A stretch of 64,000 nt of DNA. It comes from Lineus longissimus (taxonomy: Eukaryota; Nemertea; Pilidiophora; Heteronemertea; Lineidae). Where the stretch lies: assembly GCF_910592395.1 (NCBI RefSeq), contig NC_088309.1, forward strand, positions 4,590,501 through 4,654,500, given 5' to 3'. The notes below the pieces were generated by a model that was not told the origin of the DNA, did no database searches, and worked only from the letters and a program-made list of their open reading frames with translations. Made by a program: the position numbers and the translations under genes. This document shows positions 1 through 12,190 of the stretch, one piece after another (position 1 is the first letter of the stretch; each line of letters opens with the position of its first letter).

Positions 1-2
1 AG

Positions 3-98
3 AGATATTTCTCAAAACACCTCGATGTGACCAATGAGAAACTGAGACATTGCTGCCAATACTTGGAAAAGGAAACCTCTAAACTCAAGCACTTTTAG
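3..98 (+). CDS. 3'-terminal coding exon of an unidentified gene (partial)
   Basis: Frame 3 is open from the window edge to a TAG at 96-98 and encodes 31 residues, ending in a charged, helix-prone stretch (LEKETSKLKHF). It is followed by about 490 bp without long reading frames and then a canonical AATAAA at 590-595, which is what a last exon plus 3' UTR looks like. The segment is too short to assign a family and the upstream exons are outside the window. The reading frame could be chance, so the call rests mainly on the well-placed poly(A) signal. Confidence 0.45.
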   Translation, partial: RYFSKHLDVTNEKLRHCCQYLEKETSKLKHF

Positions 99-146
99 GA
101 CACATTACTAATTAGCGAAGGAGCGGTGTCCTATTGATAGGCAAGC

Positions 147-168
147 TATTTATTTATTTATTTATTTA
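147..168. repeat. (TTTA)n microsatellite
   Basis: About five uninterrupted TTTA units, within the presumed 3' UTR of the partial gene. Confidence 0.8.
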
Positions 169-589
169 ATCGTACATAATAGTACATTCAACAGAGTGCA
201 GTGCTGTATTGTGCAGTGAGAAAAATAAATAGATGGAAGAAAGTTGTTTTCTATCAGAGGCCTCTGCTAATCAAGATGACAGACCCATTAGATTAAAGTA
301 CCATGAGATGTGCTAACGAGTGTAAAGACTGCATTGGTTGATGATTGTGCCATGATTGAGATGTTATGCTTGTTTGTACCCTCTGGCATGACTGATTGTG
401 ACAGCGAGTGTTTTTAAATGTGGGCAGAATCATTTGCTACAATATTGAATATTTAACTTTGTATTGCATGTACCGGTGCATGTAATGAACATTCCAAATG
501 AAGTTGGAAGTCCGTCCTCAACTGTTGTGTTTTTATATTGTCCTCTTTTTACATATTATGCAGTGTACAAACAGTTGTAATTGCTGGTG

Positions 590-595
590 AATAAA
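590..595 (+). terminator. poly(A) signal AATAAA of the partial gene at the left edge
   Basis: Canonical AATAAA about 490 nt after the TAG at 96-98. The (TTTA)n tract at about 147-168 would lie in the same 3' UTR. Confidence 0.5.
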
Positions 596-1610
596 CAGTT
601 GAAACAACGAATCTATGTGTTGTGGTATACTTTGCTTTATCCCAGCTAGTCTTCTCTGAGAATGTTTGAGGCGATTCAAGAAATCAAACACTTTATGGGT
701 GCATATCGTGTTCGCTTCCGATGGGCGACAGAGATGATGGACCTCACTTTCAGGGCAAAGGGCATTTTGAGTGGCTGTGCTGAGTGAACGGTTTTTCTTG
801 CGTAGGGCACGTACCCTTTTGTCTGGGAATATAAAGAATGAACATGCTCATTCTCTTGCCAGGCCTCATGAAGTTCATGATGTAACTAGTTCACTAGTCG
901 ACAAGAGAACAGTCCATCAGATAATCAGCCTGAGGGCATCATTACAGACTGCTTGTTCTGTGGACAGTTTGTCCCTGTGGAATGGTTGAGCATATTTTAT
1001 TCTCCAGGGGCACTCTACGACCTGTTACATTACAACAAGACATCCACTGGAACTTGACTGAAACTTTGGCAAAAATTAATTTTGTCTTAACTTTTGATGA
1101 AGACAAGACAAAAATGGCGAGGTTAGGGATATCCCCCTCCAAAAGTCATTTATTCGTTCTTTTTCAAACAAAATTGAATCCAATCTTTCTTATGTGACAC
1201 ACAGTATGTGGAGCAATGCTTTCTCTCATAGGCTGAACACCAATGTGATGTATTATGTGATCACATTGCTGTGCCACGGTATAATTGTAAAGGCCTAAAT
1301 TGCTCAAAGCCTATATATCGGGCCAGATGATCAATGCTGTATGAACTGTATAAACTGTCTGATTTTTTATACCCCGGTTTATGCTGGTTTGGGCTGCAAA
1401 GATGAACAACCAGGAGGACCGCAATCATACATCTGACCATTACTTTTTGTCTGAGTGATCAGGACAGATCTGCTTGCTGTGATATCACAGCCCGGACTGT
1501 GTAGTTCTAGGCCGGGATAGTCATATCTAGGGTTCTGGGAGAAGTGAATACTGTTCTTATGTGCCAAACGTTGACCCCTTTCTTTCTTACGCGCATCGTT
1601 TGGAGTGGCG

Positions 1611-1686
1611 TGGATGCATGCCGACTTACCGGCAGTGAGTCTAAAGGATGGGTATACGCACAACGACGGTTGATCGGCATGCGTGG
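1611..1686 (+). repeat. Short dispersed element, copy 1 (MITE-like, palindromic ends)
   Basis: About 76 bp starting with GCATGCCGACTTACCGGCAG (1616-1635) and ending with CGGTTGATCGGCATGC. The ends are imperfect inverted repeats. A close copy in reverse orientation lies at 63775-63870 and a more diverged one at 5345-5435. No coding content. Confidence 0.6.
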
Positions 1687-1854
1687 ATGAACCACACGCC
1701 TACTGTCAGCTCTGACAGGAGCCGTTCCTGTAATCCCAATTTATGACTGTAGTGACACGACTGAGAGGCTGCTATCTACGGAGCGAGGTTGTGTCGACTT
1801 CTGATTGATGGTACAGTAGTTGCTCTGCTTGCTTTTCCCGGGATTGACGGTTGT

Positions 1855-1925
1855 GTCTATAGTCCGTGATTGTGGCAACTCGGATTGCACTCCGAAGACA
1901 GTGGGTTCGATCCCGGTGACACTCA
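1855..1925 (+). repeat. tRNA-derived SINE-like relic
   Basis: Contains a B-box match GGTTCGATCCC (about 1904-1914) preceded by a short stem-loop resembling an anticodon arm (TCGGA/TCCGA). T-arm pairing is only partial and no convincing A box was found, so this is not a functional tRNA. The rest of 600-2188, apart from this and the element at 1611-1686, shows nothing I can assign beyond the promoter and 5' UTR of the SLC16 gene. Confidence 0.35.
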
Positions 1926-2188
1926 GCCTGGCTGTTTGAGGTCGTCGACTCACATCAGCTGCCAAGAGAGCATAAACTCGGAGAGGCGCTCGCGCGGAAA
2001 GCTTTCAATCGCACCAGCTGCGAATATACTACATACGAGTTGTAAATGAAAAACTTCATCCCGAATGCCCGCCCGCGGCGCTCCTGGCCTGCTCATTGTT
2101 CGCTTTGTTTCTCCTCCTTCCGACGTGCGATCCAAACACGCACACTGCATAGACAAACTTTACTACATACTCGTTTCTATCTTTACAG

Positions 2189-4949
2189 ATGACAGATAAC
2201 AGCTGCGCGGAGTCAGACGATGAAGATGATCAGGTGGAGATGGAGGAGCCGTCGATCGAAATTCCATACGGCTGGGTTGTTGCAGCGTCTTCATTCATCC
2301 TCCAGATGCTGGTCGTCGGGTGTACCACTGGTTACGGTGTCATCTATGTGGAGTTCCTCGAATATTTTCAACAATCTAGATCAAAGACGTCGGGCATTGC
2401 TGCCTTATGTCAACTATTTTTATCATTTGGTGGTATGCTTTTATTTTTCTCAGTTCCATTCCATTTTGAAGGAAGGCTTTTAGTAGCCTGAAGCAATGTC
2501 AGTCTGTTAGGCTACGTAACCCAAAGTCGTCGAGTGGTGTCTCTCCTATTTCACAAAAGTCGAGGAATGCAGAGAGTTATCAGGACACATCCTAGAAGGT
2601 TCGATTTCGAAAGATATCAAGAAAATCAGCGAACTGAATGGTGTGTCTCTTAATCTTCTAGGTGACGTAACTGATCAGAGTATCAACTTTAAATTTACCC
2701 CTGTCCCAACCCTACCTCACTGCTCCTTGTTTCTATTCTGACGGGTCATACATGTAAACTATCTTTTCCACCTACCCAAAGAGCTGCGGCAGGCACATGT
2801 ACCCATGACCACCGCGACTACAACAGCAAACATTCAACAACTGTTATCGTTCCAGGCATCGTCTGTTCGTGGGCCACACCGCGTTTCGGCCACAGAAAAA
2901 CTCTCATGGTTGGCGTTCTCCTGTCAACGGTCGCGATGATCTCCAGCGGGTTCGCTCCAAACGTGTTCTATCTGTACGCCACCTATGGTATAATCGGAGG
3001 TAGGTCTGTCAAAAATCTTGAGGAAAGAAATCCTGACCAATATATTGGCTGGTAAAGACATATACGATCGAGTAAAGACCTACCAATAAAGACACAATCA
3101 AAATTGGCGGTATCGAAAGTTACCGTGTCATCGTACTCCCGTATTGCGAAGACGCATAACCTCCGCCGGGCTCAGCACCGTTGTAAACGCTGTCCCAAGA
3201 GAAAGCATTAAGACAAAAATTATGGGTACGAGGTTTTAATCTAGTTATCCACCTTATTCCGTCATTAACAACGGCCTTCAGGACATATATTTCTGTTACA
3301 CCGGTAATACTAGTCTTTATTTTCAGTCTGAAAACGGTTTTTACACGTAAATATAGGGAATATACGCCCCCTAAATTTGCATTGCAGGTTTCGGCTTCGG
3401 GTTATGCTATGTTGGTTCTCTCTCCATCGTGGCACTGTACTTCGACAAGAGGCTGTCCTTGGCATCAGGCCTTGCTATGGCGGGAGGTGGCTTTTCCTAC
3501 TTCATCTTTCCACCGACAATCAAAGCGGCAATAGAGGCTTACACGGTCAGAGGTGCTATGGTGATACTTTCATGTCTGTGGCTTCAAGGGTGCGTCTGTG
3601 CGGCTCTAATGCGACCTCCACCTCCCAGGAAAGTTCGCATTGGGAAGAAGGATCCCGAGGACATGGAGTTGATGAAGGGCGGTGAACCTGATCCTCTGAT
3701 GAAAAAGAGGTCTTACGAGAATATAGTTGAGCATTTAGACAAAGGGAAAGATTTTCAATCAAAAGAAGAATCTCAGACGTCTTTAACGTTGGACAGTGGG
3801 TTCAAACCAGCCGTGTCTGGTTTCACGGGCAAAGAGGAAGAGGACACGCCAAGGACTAAGAGCAGACGATATCGCATTTCCTTCAAAGGTTGCCTGAAAG
3901 GCAACATTATTTTAGAATGGAAGTTTTGGTTCTTTGCTTTAGCGACAGTGCTGTATCGAATTGATTTCACAACATTCCCCCACATAGCACCAGACTTTGC
4001 ACTGGTGACGGGACACAGTAAACTCCAGGCGCACATCCTGATGAACATCCTCGGCGCTTGTTTGATCCCGGCACGGATCATCGGAGGACACATTCTGGAC
4101 CGGCCATTGACGAATGTTTTCGTCATGATGATAGGAAACCTGCTGTTATTTGGCACAATCAGCTTAGGATACCCGTTTACGAGAGACGTCTTCTGGTTGA
4201 TGGCGGTGCTGACAGGGTGTCGTGGTGCTGTCCAGGGTATCATCGCCATCTTCCCCGTGCCAATTGGCGTGGAACTGTTTGGAGTCGAGAGAATAACGCA
4301 TGCTTTGGCCTACTTCAACTTATTCAAGGGGATCGGTGATCTCATCACGGCGCCGCTGGGAGGTAAGTTCCACATCTGTCTGTCTGTCTTCAGTTGGTTC
4401 GTCAGTCGGTGGGTGTCCATACCGTAAACACAAGCCAATGTTGATCGTTCCCGTCTGGCCAGTGACTAAGACCATTCATTGAGTCGCTGGTCCTTCGTTC
4501 ACGGGTACAGCAACAGACGTCACGCTCACTAAGTCAGATTGTTTCCGAGCGACGAGTCAACCTGAGTTGTATATATCAAATACAAATGAGAGCATTTCGT
4601 GGAATTTTTCATGCATAAAGCCACATTTGTTCAGGGTCATAGAAACAATCTGTTAAATCCTGCTGTTTCGTAGTTTTTCCCTTTGTCTTATTCCAAATTT
4701 CATTGGACGAGCGAACTGGTGGACCCATGGCACTAGAAACATCTTAGAAATCACTTTTAGATAAATTTAACATCGTAATTTTGTCTCTTTCCAGCCAGTA
4801 TCTATGACCATACCGGTGACTATCTCCTCGTTTACGTCACCTGCGCGTGTATGAGCGTTATCGCCGCTGGCCTGACCCTGTATCTGTACTTGCATTCGAA
4901 AGGAATCTTCAACAAATTTCGGCAACAGAAGAGAAGAGAGACGTATTGA
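2189..4949 (+). CDS. SLC16: SLC16/MCT-family major facilitator transporter (4 coding exons, 505 aa)
   Basis: Exons 2189-2432, 2856-2999, 3388-4362 and 4795-4949 all have GT-AG borders and phase-1 introns, and they sum to 506 codons including TGA. MCT hallmarks: YGWVV at the start of TM1 (about residue 27), VEFLEYF after it, RFGHRKTLMVG in the TM2-3 loop, and the TM5 signature YFDKRLSLASGLAMAGG (about residue 147). A hydrophilic loop of about 100 residues with basic and acidic runs separates TM6 from TM7, as in the family; the C-terminal tail is short and basic (FRQQKRRETY). The product should be a plasma-membrane carrier for monocarboxylates or related small solutes; the substrate cannot be read from sequence. 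A strong 3' splice site (tatctttacag) abuts the ATG, so a 5' UTR intron is likely. It converges with the minus-strand gene at 5627-10791. Confidence 0.9.
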
Positions 4950-5223
4950 TGACGTTAGGAGAAAGATCTGTTCCATGTTCATTGTTTTCAGGCTTTTTAG
5001 GCTTGATCTCTCCACTGCATCTTGCTGGTCGTTGGTGTTATTTTGACCTTTTATCTGCCTGAATAGCCCCCCCCCCCCGATAGCCCCGTGCGCAAGAGGC
5101 GAAGTTACCGCTAGGCACCAACAGCGATATAGCCGAACTAACACAGTACAATGTAGTATCTTTAATAGTTTCACAGATTATTTATGGAAATAGTCACTAT
5201 CTATTAACAGAAATGTATGATTT

Positions 5224-5229
5224 TTTATT
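5224..5229 (-). terminator. poly(A) signal of the minus-strand pore-forming-type gene
   Basis: TTTATT on the plus strand reads AATAAA on the minus strand, about 400 nt downstream of the stop at 5627-5629. Confidence 0.4.
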
Positions 5230-5244
5230 TTCTTAAAAACCAAC

Positions 5245-5250
5245 AATAAA
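5245..5250 (+). terminator. poly(A) signal of the SLC16 gene
   Basis: AATAAA about 300 nt after the TGA at 4947-4949. It lies beyond the minus-strand AATAAA at 5224-5229, so the two 3' UTRs probably overlap. Confidence 0.5.
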
Positions 5251-5344
5251 AGGTGATCCACCATCCTTTTAGTCTCTAATCATCGCCTCGTTCACAAGCT
5301 TGTCCTGAATATTACTGTTCACAGCAGGGAGTTATCTAAGTCAG

Positions 5345-5435
5345 TTGATCGCATGCAGACTTGCCGTCGGTGAACCTCAATCGTAAAGTCTTCTCATGGA
5401 TATCTACGCCGGTAGATCGGCATTGTTGATCGATG
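5345..5435 (+). repeat. Short dispersed element, copy 2 (diverged)
   Basis: Shares the order GCATGC, ACTTGCCG, then GGTAGATCGGCAT with the elements at 1611-1686 and 63775-63870. It sits in the 3' flank or UTR of the minus-strand gene that ends at 5627. Confidence 0.45.
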
Positions 5436-5626
5436 ATTTTTAACCTGCGGTAATTACAACTGCAGCAATGATCTACAAAAGGTAAAACCTGTCATCGATG
5501 TTATTGATATTAATGGCAGGTCACAGTAATGACCGATTATCCGTGTCACTGGCAGCTGCGATGCTCCCCTCAAACAAGAGATTGTCTTATGCAAAATTTC
5601 TCGTTTGCTGGACACTTGATGCGATT

Positions 5627-8600
5627 CTACCGTTCGCATATCAACTCGGAGTTCTCTTTGAGACATTCTTGTAGATCCACGTTACAGTCGATGGCGAAGT
5701 CTGTGACACAGGCGACGCCGTCACACATTGCCTCGTCACCATACCAGCGCTTACAATCTGGCTGGCTGCACTGAGCGCCGTTCGGGTCAATTGGGGCAGT
5801 GGTCTTGCCGTTGGAATCTTTGAGGGTGATCTGTGATATCAGCTGAAATGTTAAAGAAATATACATGTATAAGTTTAACTCGATACGACAGTGAATTTTC
5901 GCAGATTCCCCGAAACGCCATCGCGAACGCCTGTCCCATTTTTGAAACTGTGATTAGGAGGAGCTCAAACAGTGGGATAAGCCTTGGCGTTTCGGGGGAT
6001 TTGCGGAAGATCACTATTGTATACAATGAGCCGAACCTCGTCTGACGGTTCCAAGATCCTTTTTCAACAATTAGAATCTTAACAAGCCGATCCGGCCATT
6101 ATGAATTCTCGTTTGGCCATACTTGCGTACCAGTATCGGTAATATTCGCCTGCGCCATCATGGCTATCTTAGCCCGATCTTGCAAGAGCGTAGTCCGACT
6201 AGACTCCAAAGTTAAATGAAATAATGCGCAGACTCGAGAAGTACTTCTGGCAGAGGATGTCGCAGTGTGACACTCGCCTCACCTTGGTTGTTTTGTAACT
6301 AAGTGAGCCCAGCGTGAAGAACGTTCGCTGAGTGTTTATCAGCAGATTCACCACTGAGATGTTCTTCTGTAGTGGTCCATATTGAAGCTGAAACAGACGG
6401 AGAACAAACTATAAATGAAATAAAACACATTTGATGAAATCATTGCATTTTCCGTCCCCGAGTGTCTTCCGAAAATGATCAAACCCAGGACCAACCATGC
6501 AGCAACTTTTTTCACAAGGAGGAAATCGGCCCATGTCTGAGAGAGAGACGGGGTTATTATGGGCTCCATTCTATCAAAGATGGACAAACTTCAAGGCTAA
6601 CGTGTTTACCAGTTCGTTCCCTTACCTCAATATTCCCTCCAAGCCAGAACGTGCTGCGCCATTTGAGCGTCATGGGTACCTCTTCCTTGAAAAAGTTCAT
6701 GAAACCTCGATGAAAGGGTGGCACCATTAAATTGTAGGTCTGCCTCACCGATTTCACCTTGGTAACAGTCTTGGAGAAACCCTCGCTGAAGATGTTCTTA
6801 GTTGCCTTGGTACCAGAGGAGGAGTCCGTGGATCTGCCAGACGTAGCGTGAGAGACCTCGGTGTTAAGGCTTGTGGCGACTTCTGTGGTCACACTAGCTT
6901 TGGCGGTAAGGAATCCCCCGCCAACTGTGGCACTGACGGACATGTCAAGGCTGGTTCCTAATGCGAGAAAATATGGGAACTATAGTGAAAGAACCAGAGA
7001 TGTCAACAAGTGTGAAATTGTCTATAGCCTATTGATGAAATGACCATTATTGGGAAGCTCTCGTGTTAACACTTTCTGTTGGTGCCAATTTAGTTGTGAC
7101 TGTTTAAAATTGTCACAAAATAGTCCCAGTTCTTGAGCAGTAAAGCCTTCCATGGAATAAACAGCTTCTAAACTCTGTGAACTGTATAGTCAACGTAACT
7201 CACCGACAGACCCTCCCACAGACCATGCCTTTGACTTGGTGGATGAGATGGTCTTAGACTGTCCCTCTTGGAAGCCCGTTTCCGACCTCCAAACCATTTG
7301 GGACGATTCTTCAGTCTGAAAGAGGACACAAAAAAAATAAATTAGGTAACACAAAATAATCTCTTTTCCAGGACGTGTTGTTGCTCATTGGTTGTATGAG
7401 CCGCCTTGGTCACGTGACTCTAGTAACCACGATGCTATGAGAAACTGCTATTAAAGGATGAGCCAAATTTAAAGATTGTCGTCAACCATGCTGCCATGAA
7501 ATACCGGATTTGAAAACCCCCATCCTCAACCATACCCCTAGCGACTATCTATCTCATATTCAGACTTGGTTTTGACTTCGAAAGACTCGTTCTGCTGGAG
7601 CTATCCCAGCGCCGCGGTAAAACTACGTTTCTCCCCAGCAGTGAAATTACTCAATGTAATTTAATCGCGGTAACCAAAGCGCTCTCCCGCATGGAATCAG
7701 TCTTTTATGGTGCTCACCTCCTTCATGTATGTTTGCATCTGATTGACATTAGAGTTAATGTTGTCAAGTTCAAGGTCATAGCTTTCCATCGGGGTCAAGG
7801 ACAATGGCATCTGATCTTCAAGTTCACGTTTGTAGTTCTGCAGTTCCAAGGAAAGTCGTTTGTTGATCATGATTGGGCCCCTCCCTAAATCAGACAAAAT
7901 GGAGAAAGTTAGCTTAGTGCTGATGATGGTAAATACGCCGATATCAAGGTCCAGACATTGAGCGGACCATGAGGTCCAACTCCTAGTATAGACATGGGCA
8001 GTTCGATCCTGGCAGAACCTTTGGTATCACGGAGAAAGGCAGTTAATCAGCCAAGAGTTCTAGTCTGGCCTTTTAGTTTGTCACTTTCATAGCTCTTACC
8101 TTTCTTTTGTGTTCTCAATCTTGAACGATGATGAACGCTGTCTTGGTAAAGCTCGTCCTAGGTTCCGGCGGGGGTTCCGGATGGCCAGAACCCCTTCCTC
8201 AGAGCTGCACTTTGTTGGGAAGTGGTTGACAGTCATTGCGGTATAGTATCTTTATTGAGTTAAAAGAGTGTAACTTGATATATATATATATAGGTTGTTT
8301 AGAACTTACCTATACAGTAGACGTACATTGCACCTTTTGGACAAGTGCTGCGGGATTTCCAGACGCATTCCTGTAACGTATTCGCTCCCTCGCGACACAG
8401 AAGTTCGACGCGCGTCAATGACATGGGTTCACTCTCCTCCGCCCTGTAAGGCCACGCATAGCCTCCGTAGAATCCAATCTGTCGGCATCCAATGTCGGCG
8501 ACCAAATTGTTACTGTCGGCTTTGTCGCTCATACAGACTTTGGCCCAGCTATTCCTCAAGAGGGGCCGCTTGCGTGTTGTGAGAAAACCTCTGATACCCT

Positions 8601-10791
8601 CTTGGGTAATATCTCCGCCGTCGTAGAGAACTGTTGGAGGACCTGCGCTGGCTGAATTACCGCTGGTGTTATCTGAAACAAAGCAAACGGATTGATGAAA
8701 TGTTGTTTTGGTAGCCTATGCAAGGGGTTAGTGACGCTGACTCTGTTCGGGATCCCGTCTCTGTCACATCTCCTTTACATGTAATTCGTAGACATTGCAG
8801 GGATGCCAAAGTGCCCAGGCAAAAAGTCTAAAATATGTATCCTGTCCCTTGATCAGTACCCATTTGCTTAAAAATGTCTCTAAATTGCTCATTTTTGGCA
8901 TAATTTTGAAAATTCAAAGATCTGCAGAGAGTTGAGACAGATATATTTCCATTCCAGCTATTAAATTGAGTCTGAAATACGGAAATTTGACATTCTTGAC
9001 AGTAGAAATTGAACGCGTGGCACAACTAATCTGTGGCGTGTCATTCATTGAGTAACTTACCTAAGATACATTTCCGAATAAATAACTTGGTATTAGCGTC
9101 TTTATTCGTCAGTGGGGTGAGATGGTCATACAGCTTGCACTCCCCAAGGTAGTTCTCCCCGTCGCGCTGGATCTGTGTGTAGGAGTAGGCGAGGCAAGCG
9201 AAGGAGACCTCGCGGTCACAGTAACTCTGACAGCGAGCGAGACTAGCGGCGGTCTTGATGTTCTTCTGCCGAGACATCACCTTGCTGGCAAACGGTTCGA
9301 ACACTTCGCATGCTGAAACGACAAAGGCACAATCAGTTCTTACGTCTATACTGTTAGAAGAGTTGAGACAACCCGGGTTTCGGCTCAACAACTTGACATA
9401 AACAGGAAAATATACACTGAAACAGGGATACAATTGACTTGCCTCTTAGTAGTAGCATAGCAAAAATTGTATGTTTCTACAGGGATGAATGTCAACGAAA
9501 TGGGCTGGCCAAAATGTTTGTTCTTAGGTCGCAGGAATGACAGAGTCTCAAAAATGGATAGAAGTCGCCAACAAGTTGTAACAAACGCCACTACTTGCGT
9601 TCCAAAGTTCTGCAGGCCAGTTGGTTGTCAAACTGTCAAAGAAATGCTTTCGTAGTAACTCCGAGTCCATGCTAAACTGTCAGTATCTTACCCAATTGCT
9701 GCCATAAGAGAAGCATCCGCCCATATCTCCTAGTGTCTATATTATCAAATAGATTCTTCTGCACTCGTTTCCATACTTGAGCTGGAACATCAATTCCTGA
9801 AAGAAATGTGATCATCAAAATGAGGATAAAAATCATCTGCCTTAATAAGACAAACCCAAACTGACCAAAAGTAATACTCCGTGCTGGGTAAACCGTTCTT
9901 GGCGATGGATACTCTGCCAAGAGACGTCACGGTCTCTTGGTGCTGCTATTAAAAGCATGCAGCATTGGAATATTGAAGCACTGTCTCTGTGACCAAACTT
10001 AAGTTGAGCGCAGGATGTGACTTCTGACTCTTTATATCGTTGCCTGGGGCAAATGAATGTTGCATGACAAACTTGCTGCAGAGGTATTTTTGAAGACGTC
10101 AACATTTCGGACGTGACCAACGTTTCCAAACAACAGAGTAACCCCAGATGTCTGAATCAATAATCGGTTGCGGACTAACCTCCGACGGCATAAACACTGT
10201 AGGCCTTGTCTCCGTCCTTGGTTCTGCCTCCGCAGCACTCGTCAGCACGGCACCCATCCGTCTCGACTATCCCTGGGCATGGCATGTTACAGCTGCTGTC
10301 TTTTCCTGAAAAACAAAGATTTAAGATTAAGGACTGACAGGAGTTTTAATGTTTGGTGAAGAACATTGATGCTACATGTATTCTCTTAGGGCATACTGAT
10401 CAGAAGAAGGAGGATATCGATGTGATATGAATATTCATCCGTGCAGCATCGTTGGGTGATGACCCATCTACAGCAGCGGCGATGATCAGCTTCTGTGACC
10501 AGCAGTAAGTTTGAACTCACCTGATGCAAATACTGATCCGCCAGACGCAATTCTCTGTGTGGGGAAAGAATGAGTACAGTGACACTCCTTACTCCTGGTT
10601 GCAGCTAAAATGTAACCTTTCTGACGACAATCCTCAACGCAGGCGCCGTTGTCGTTCATCTGACGGAAGCTGGATTCGCCTTGGTGCTCCAGGATTCCAG
10701 CGTAGCAACCTTCAAACGTCAGTTCAGAAGACACCTGCAGAAGTTGGTGCAGGGCCACGGTCAGCAGTCCGATGAAGACACAAAGACGCAT
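5627..10791 (-). CDS. Secreted WSC-PAN-SRCR protein with aerolysin-like pore-forming region (10 coding exons, 682 aa)
   Basis: Exons in transcript order: 10791-10521, 10305-10180, 9796-9692, 9312-9061, 8672-8310, 7884-7718, 7315-7204, 6957-6626, 6387-6283, 5842-5627; all GT-AG, total 683 codons. Domains: signal peptide (1-22), WSC-like Cys domain (about 25-85, LTFEGCY to CHC), small Cys module with CRADECCGG (about 91-132), basic helical linker (to 167), PAN/apple-like domain in one exon (168-251), SRCR-like domain (about 270-372), acidic helical linker (to 428), then a Ser/Thr-rich alternating segment (about 430-560) followed by YNLMVPP, the layout of aerolysin/ETX-MTX2 pore-forming modules. 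A Cys-rich tail (about 612-682) ends the protein. The ATG at 10791 was chosen over one nine codons upstream because an acceptor (tctattgcag) lies between them. Likely secreted; membrane-active function is inferred, and the target is unknown. The reading frame is intact. Confidence 0.8.
5901..6006. repeat. Foldback (inverted repeat) in the last intron of the minus-strand pore-forming-type gene
   Basis: Arm 1 (about 5901-5950) contains ATTCCCCGAAACGCCA; arm 2 (about 5967-6006) contains TTGGCGTTTCGGGGGAT. They pair as a long imperfect hairpin lying within intron 5843-6282. Confidence 0.65.
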
Positions 10792-10796
10792 CTTGT

Positions 10797-12173
10797 CTGC
10801 AATAGAGAATGATATCAATGATTATCTGAGTGGGAAGAAATCACATCTCTCCTTCCTTTGATGTTGTTGCTTACATACAGTTTGGTTCCAAAGTAGCTAT
10901 GGGGCCTAATCAGTAGGCACACATGTCGATTCCCTGCAATTCCATCGAGAGCGTACACGACTCCAATTGGTCTCGAGAGCGAGAACAGACTGCAGAGGAC
11001 GTCCTGGCACGCTGGTGATCCGCCGCGTGGCGACTTAGGGAAGAGATCCATCGTCACAAGACATCGGGGAAACTCGTAAGATAATGTCTTGCTATTTCAT
11101 GCATAAGCTGCAGACAACGTGCATTTAATACGTGTCATGTACAAATTTGAGTGCATATGGCTCCTCGTAGAATTGTGATAGCATACTTACAGTCAATTCA
11201 GTCCTGCTATTTTCAAAACTCTTCGCGTTCCTTTAGCTGACCAGTGAAGTTTGAAATGACGCCTATGTTTCCACTCAAAAACATTAATTCTTCCTTTCAG
11301 CACGTCCCTGTTCGGTCTGCTATCGGCTTGACTTCTCGATAATCAAGAATGCGAATCATTAGTGTTGTCAACAAGGTGAAGGATCATCCATGTCCTTGTT
11401 TAGGCTTTTCGATATCTAAATTATCAGAAGTCAATTTAGAATCAATATTCCGGGTATCGATATGGGCAATTATGTCAATATTGGCGAAGAAAATTGATAA
11501 GACAAATTGAAAAGATCCGTAGATGCGTCCGTTCGTGTGAAGTGGTCTGACTTTCGTACACAAAAAAAGTTTAATGAGGCCAGTTGAATCCGGCATTGAC
11601 TGGAAAATCAAGGCTCGAACTTCCTTGTCAAGAAAGGGGTGGTAGGTAGCACGGCTGGCACAGTCTTTGGTAAACAATTCTAAGTCGCAATCAAACAATA
11701 TCATCTCTGATAATTTCTTAGTAAATAGGACACTTTAAACGAAATCGATAGGTAAAGACCAAATCAGTTTGGTCTACATGGGTCCATATCCGGCCTACTC
11801 GACATTGACTAAGGTGTTACTCTAAAACATTGGGAGAAACTAAATATTCGAGAACGAAGCAGCTTTGGTGTCTCTGAGAGAAGTCACTCGACGGAAGCTG
11901 TAATATCCGTAAGTTGTGCCTAGTGCTTTACTATTTTCTAAACAGTTTTGGCGATAACCTGTTACTTACTTCAAGTATAGATTAACCATACTTGCTTACT
12001 TTAATGAGTATTGTAAACTGATTTCTCTGATATAAATTTCCTATTCATCACGGAGTCAGAATTAGAAAGTTTACTGGCAGATGCACTGTTCACTTAAGAC
12101 CTATACAAAGCAGCAACTGAAAGACAATTATTAACGTGGTTTTGAAGAAGTCAAGTTACCTTATTATTTTCAG
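10797..12173. promoter_or_regulatory. Divergent intergenic region with candidate 5' UTR introns on both sides
   Basis: This region separates the start codons of the two paralogous pore-forming-type genes. Minus side: acceptor at 10797-10799 and a perfect GTAAGT donor read leftward from 11190, giving a candidate 5' UTR intron 10797-11190. Plus side: acceptor ttattttcag ending at 12173 and a GTAAGT donor at 11909-11914, giving a candidate intron 11909-12173. The core bidirectional promoter would then lie between about 11200 and 11900. No convincing TATA box was identified. Confidence 0.45.
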
Positions 12174-12190
12174 AAGTATTCGGCAACAAG

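Noticed and set aside
1855-1925. Functional tRNA gene
   Set aside because: B box is good but T-arm pairing is poor and no acceptor stem or proper A box is present.
3773-4249. 158-residue minus-strand frame opposite the transporter
   Set aside because: Antisense shadow of SLC16 exon 3.
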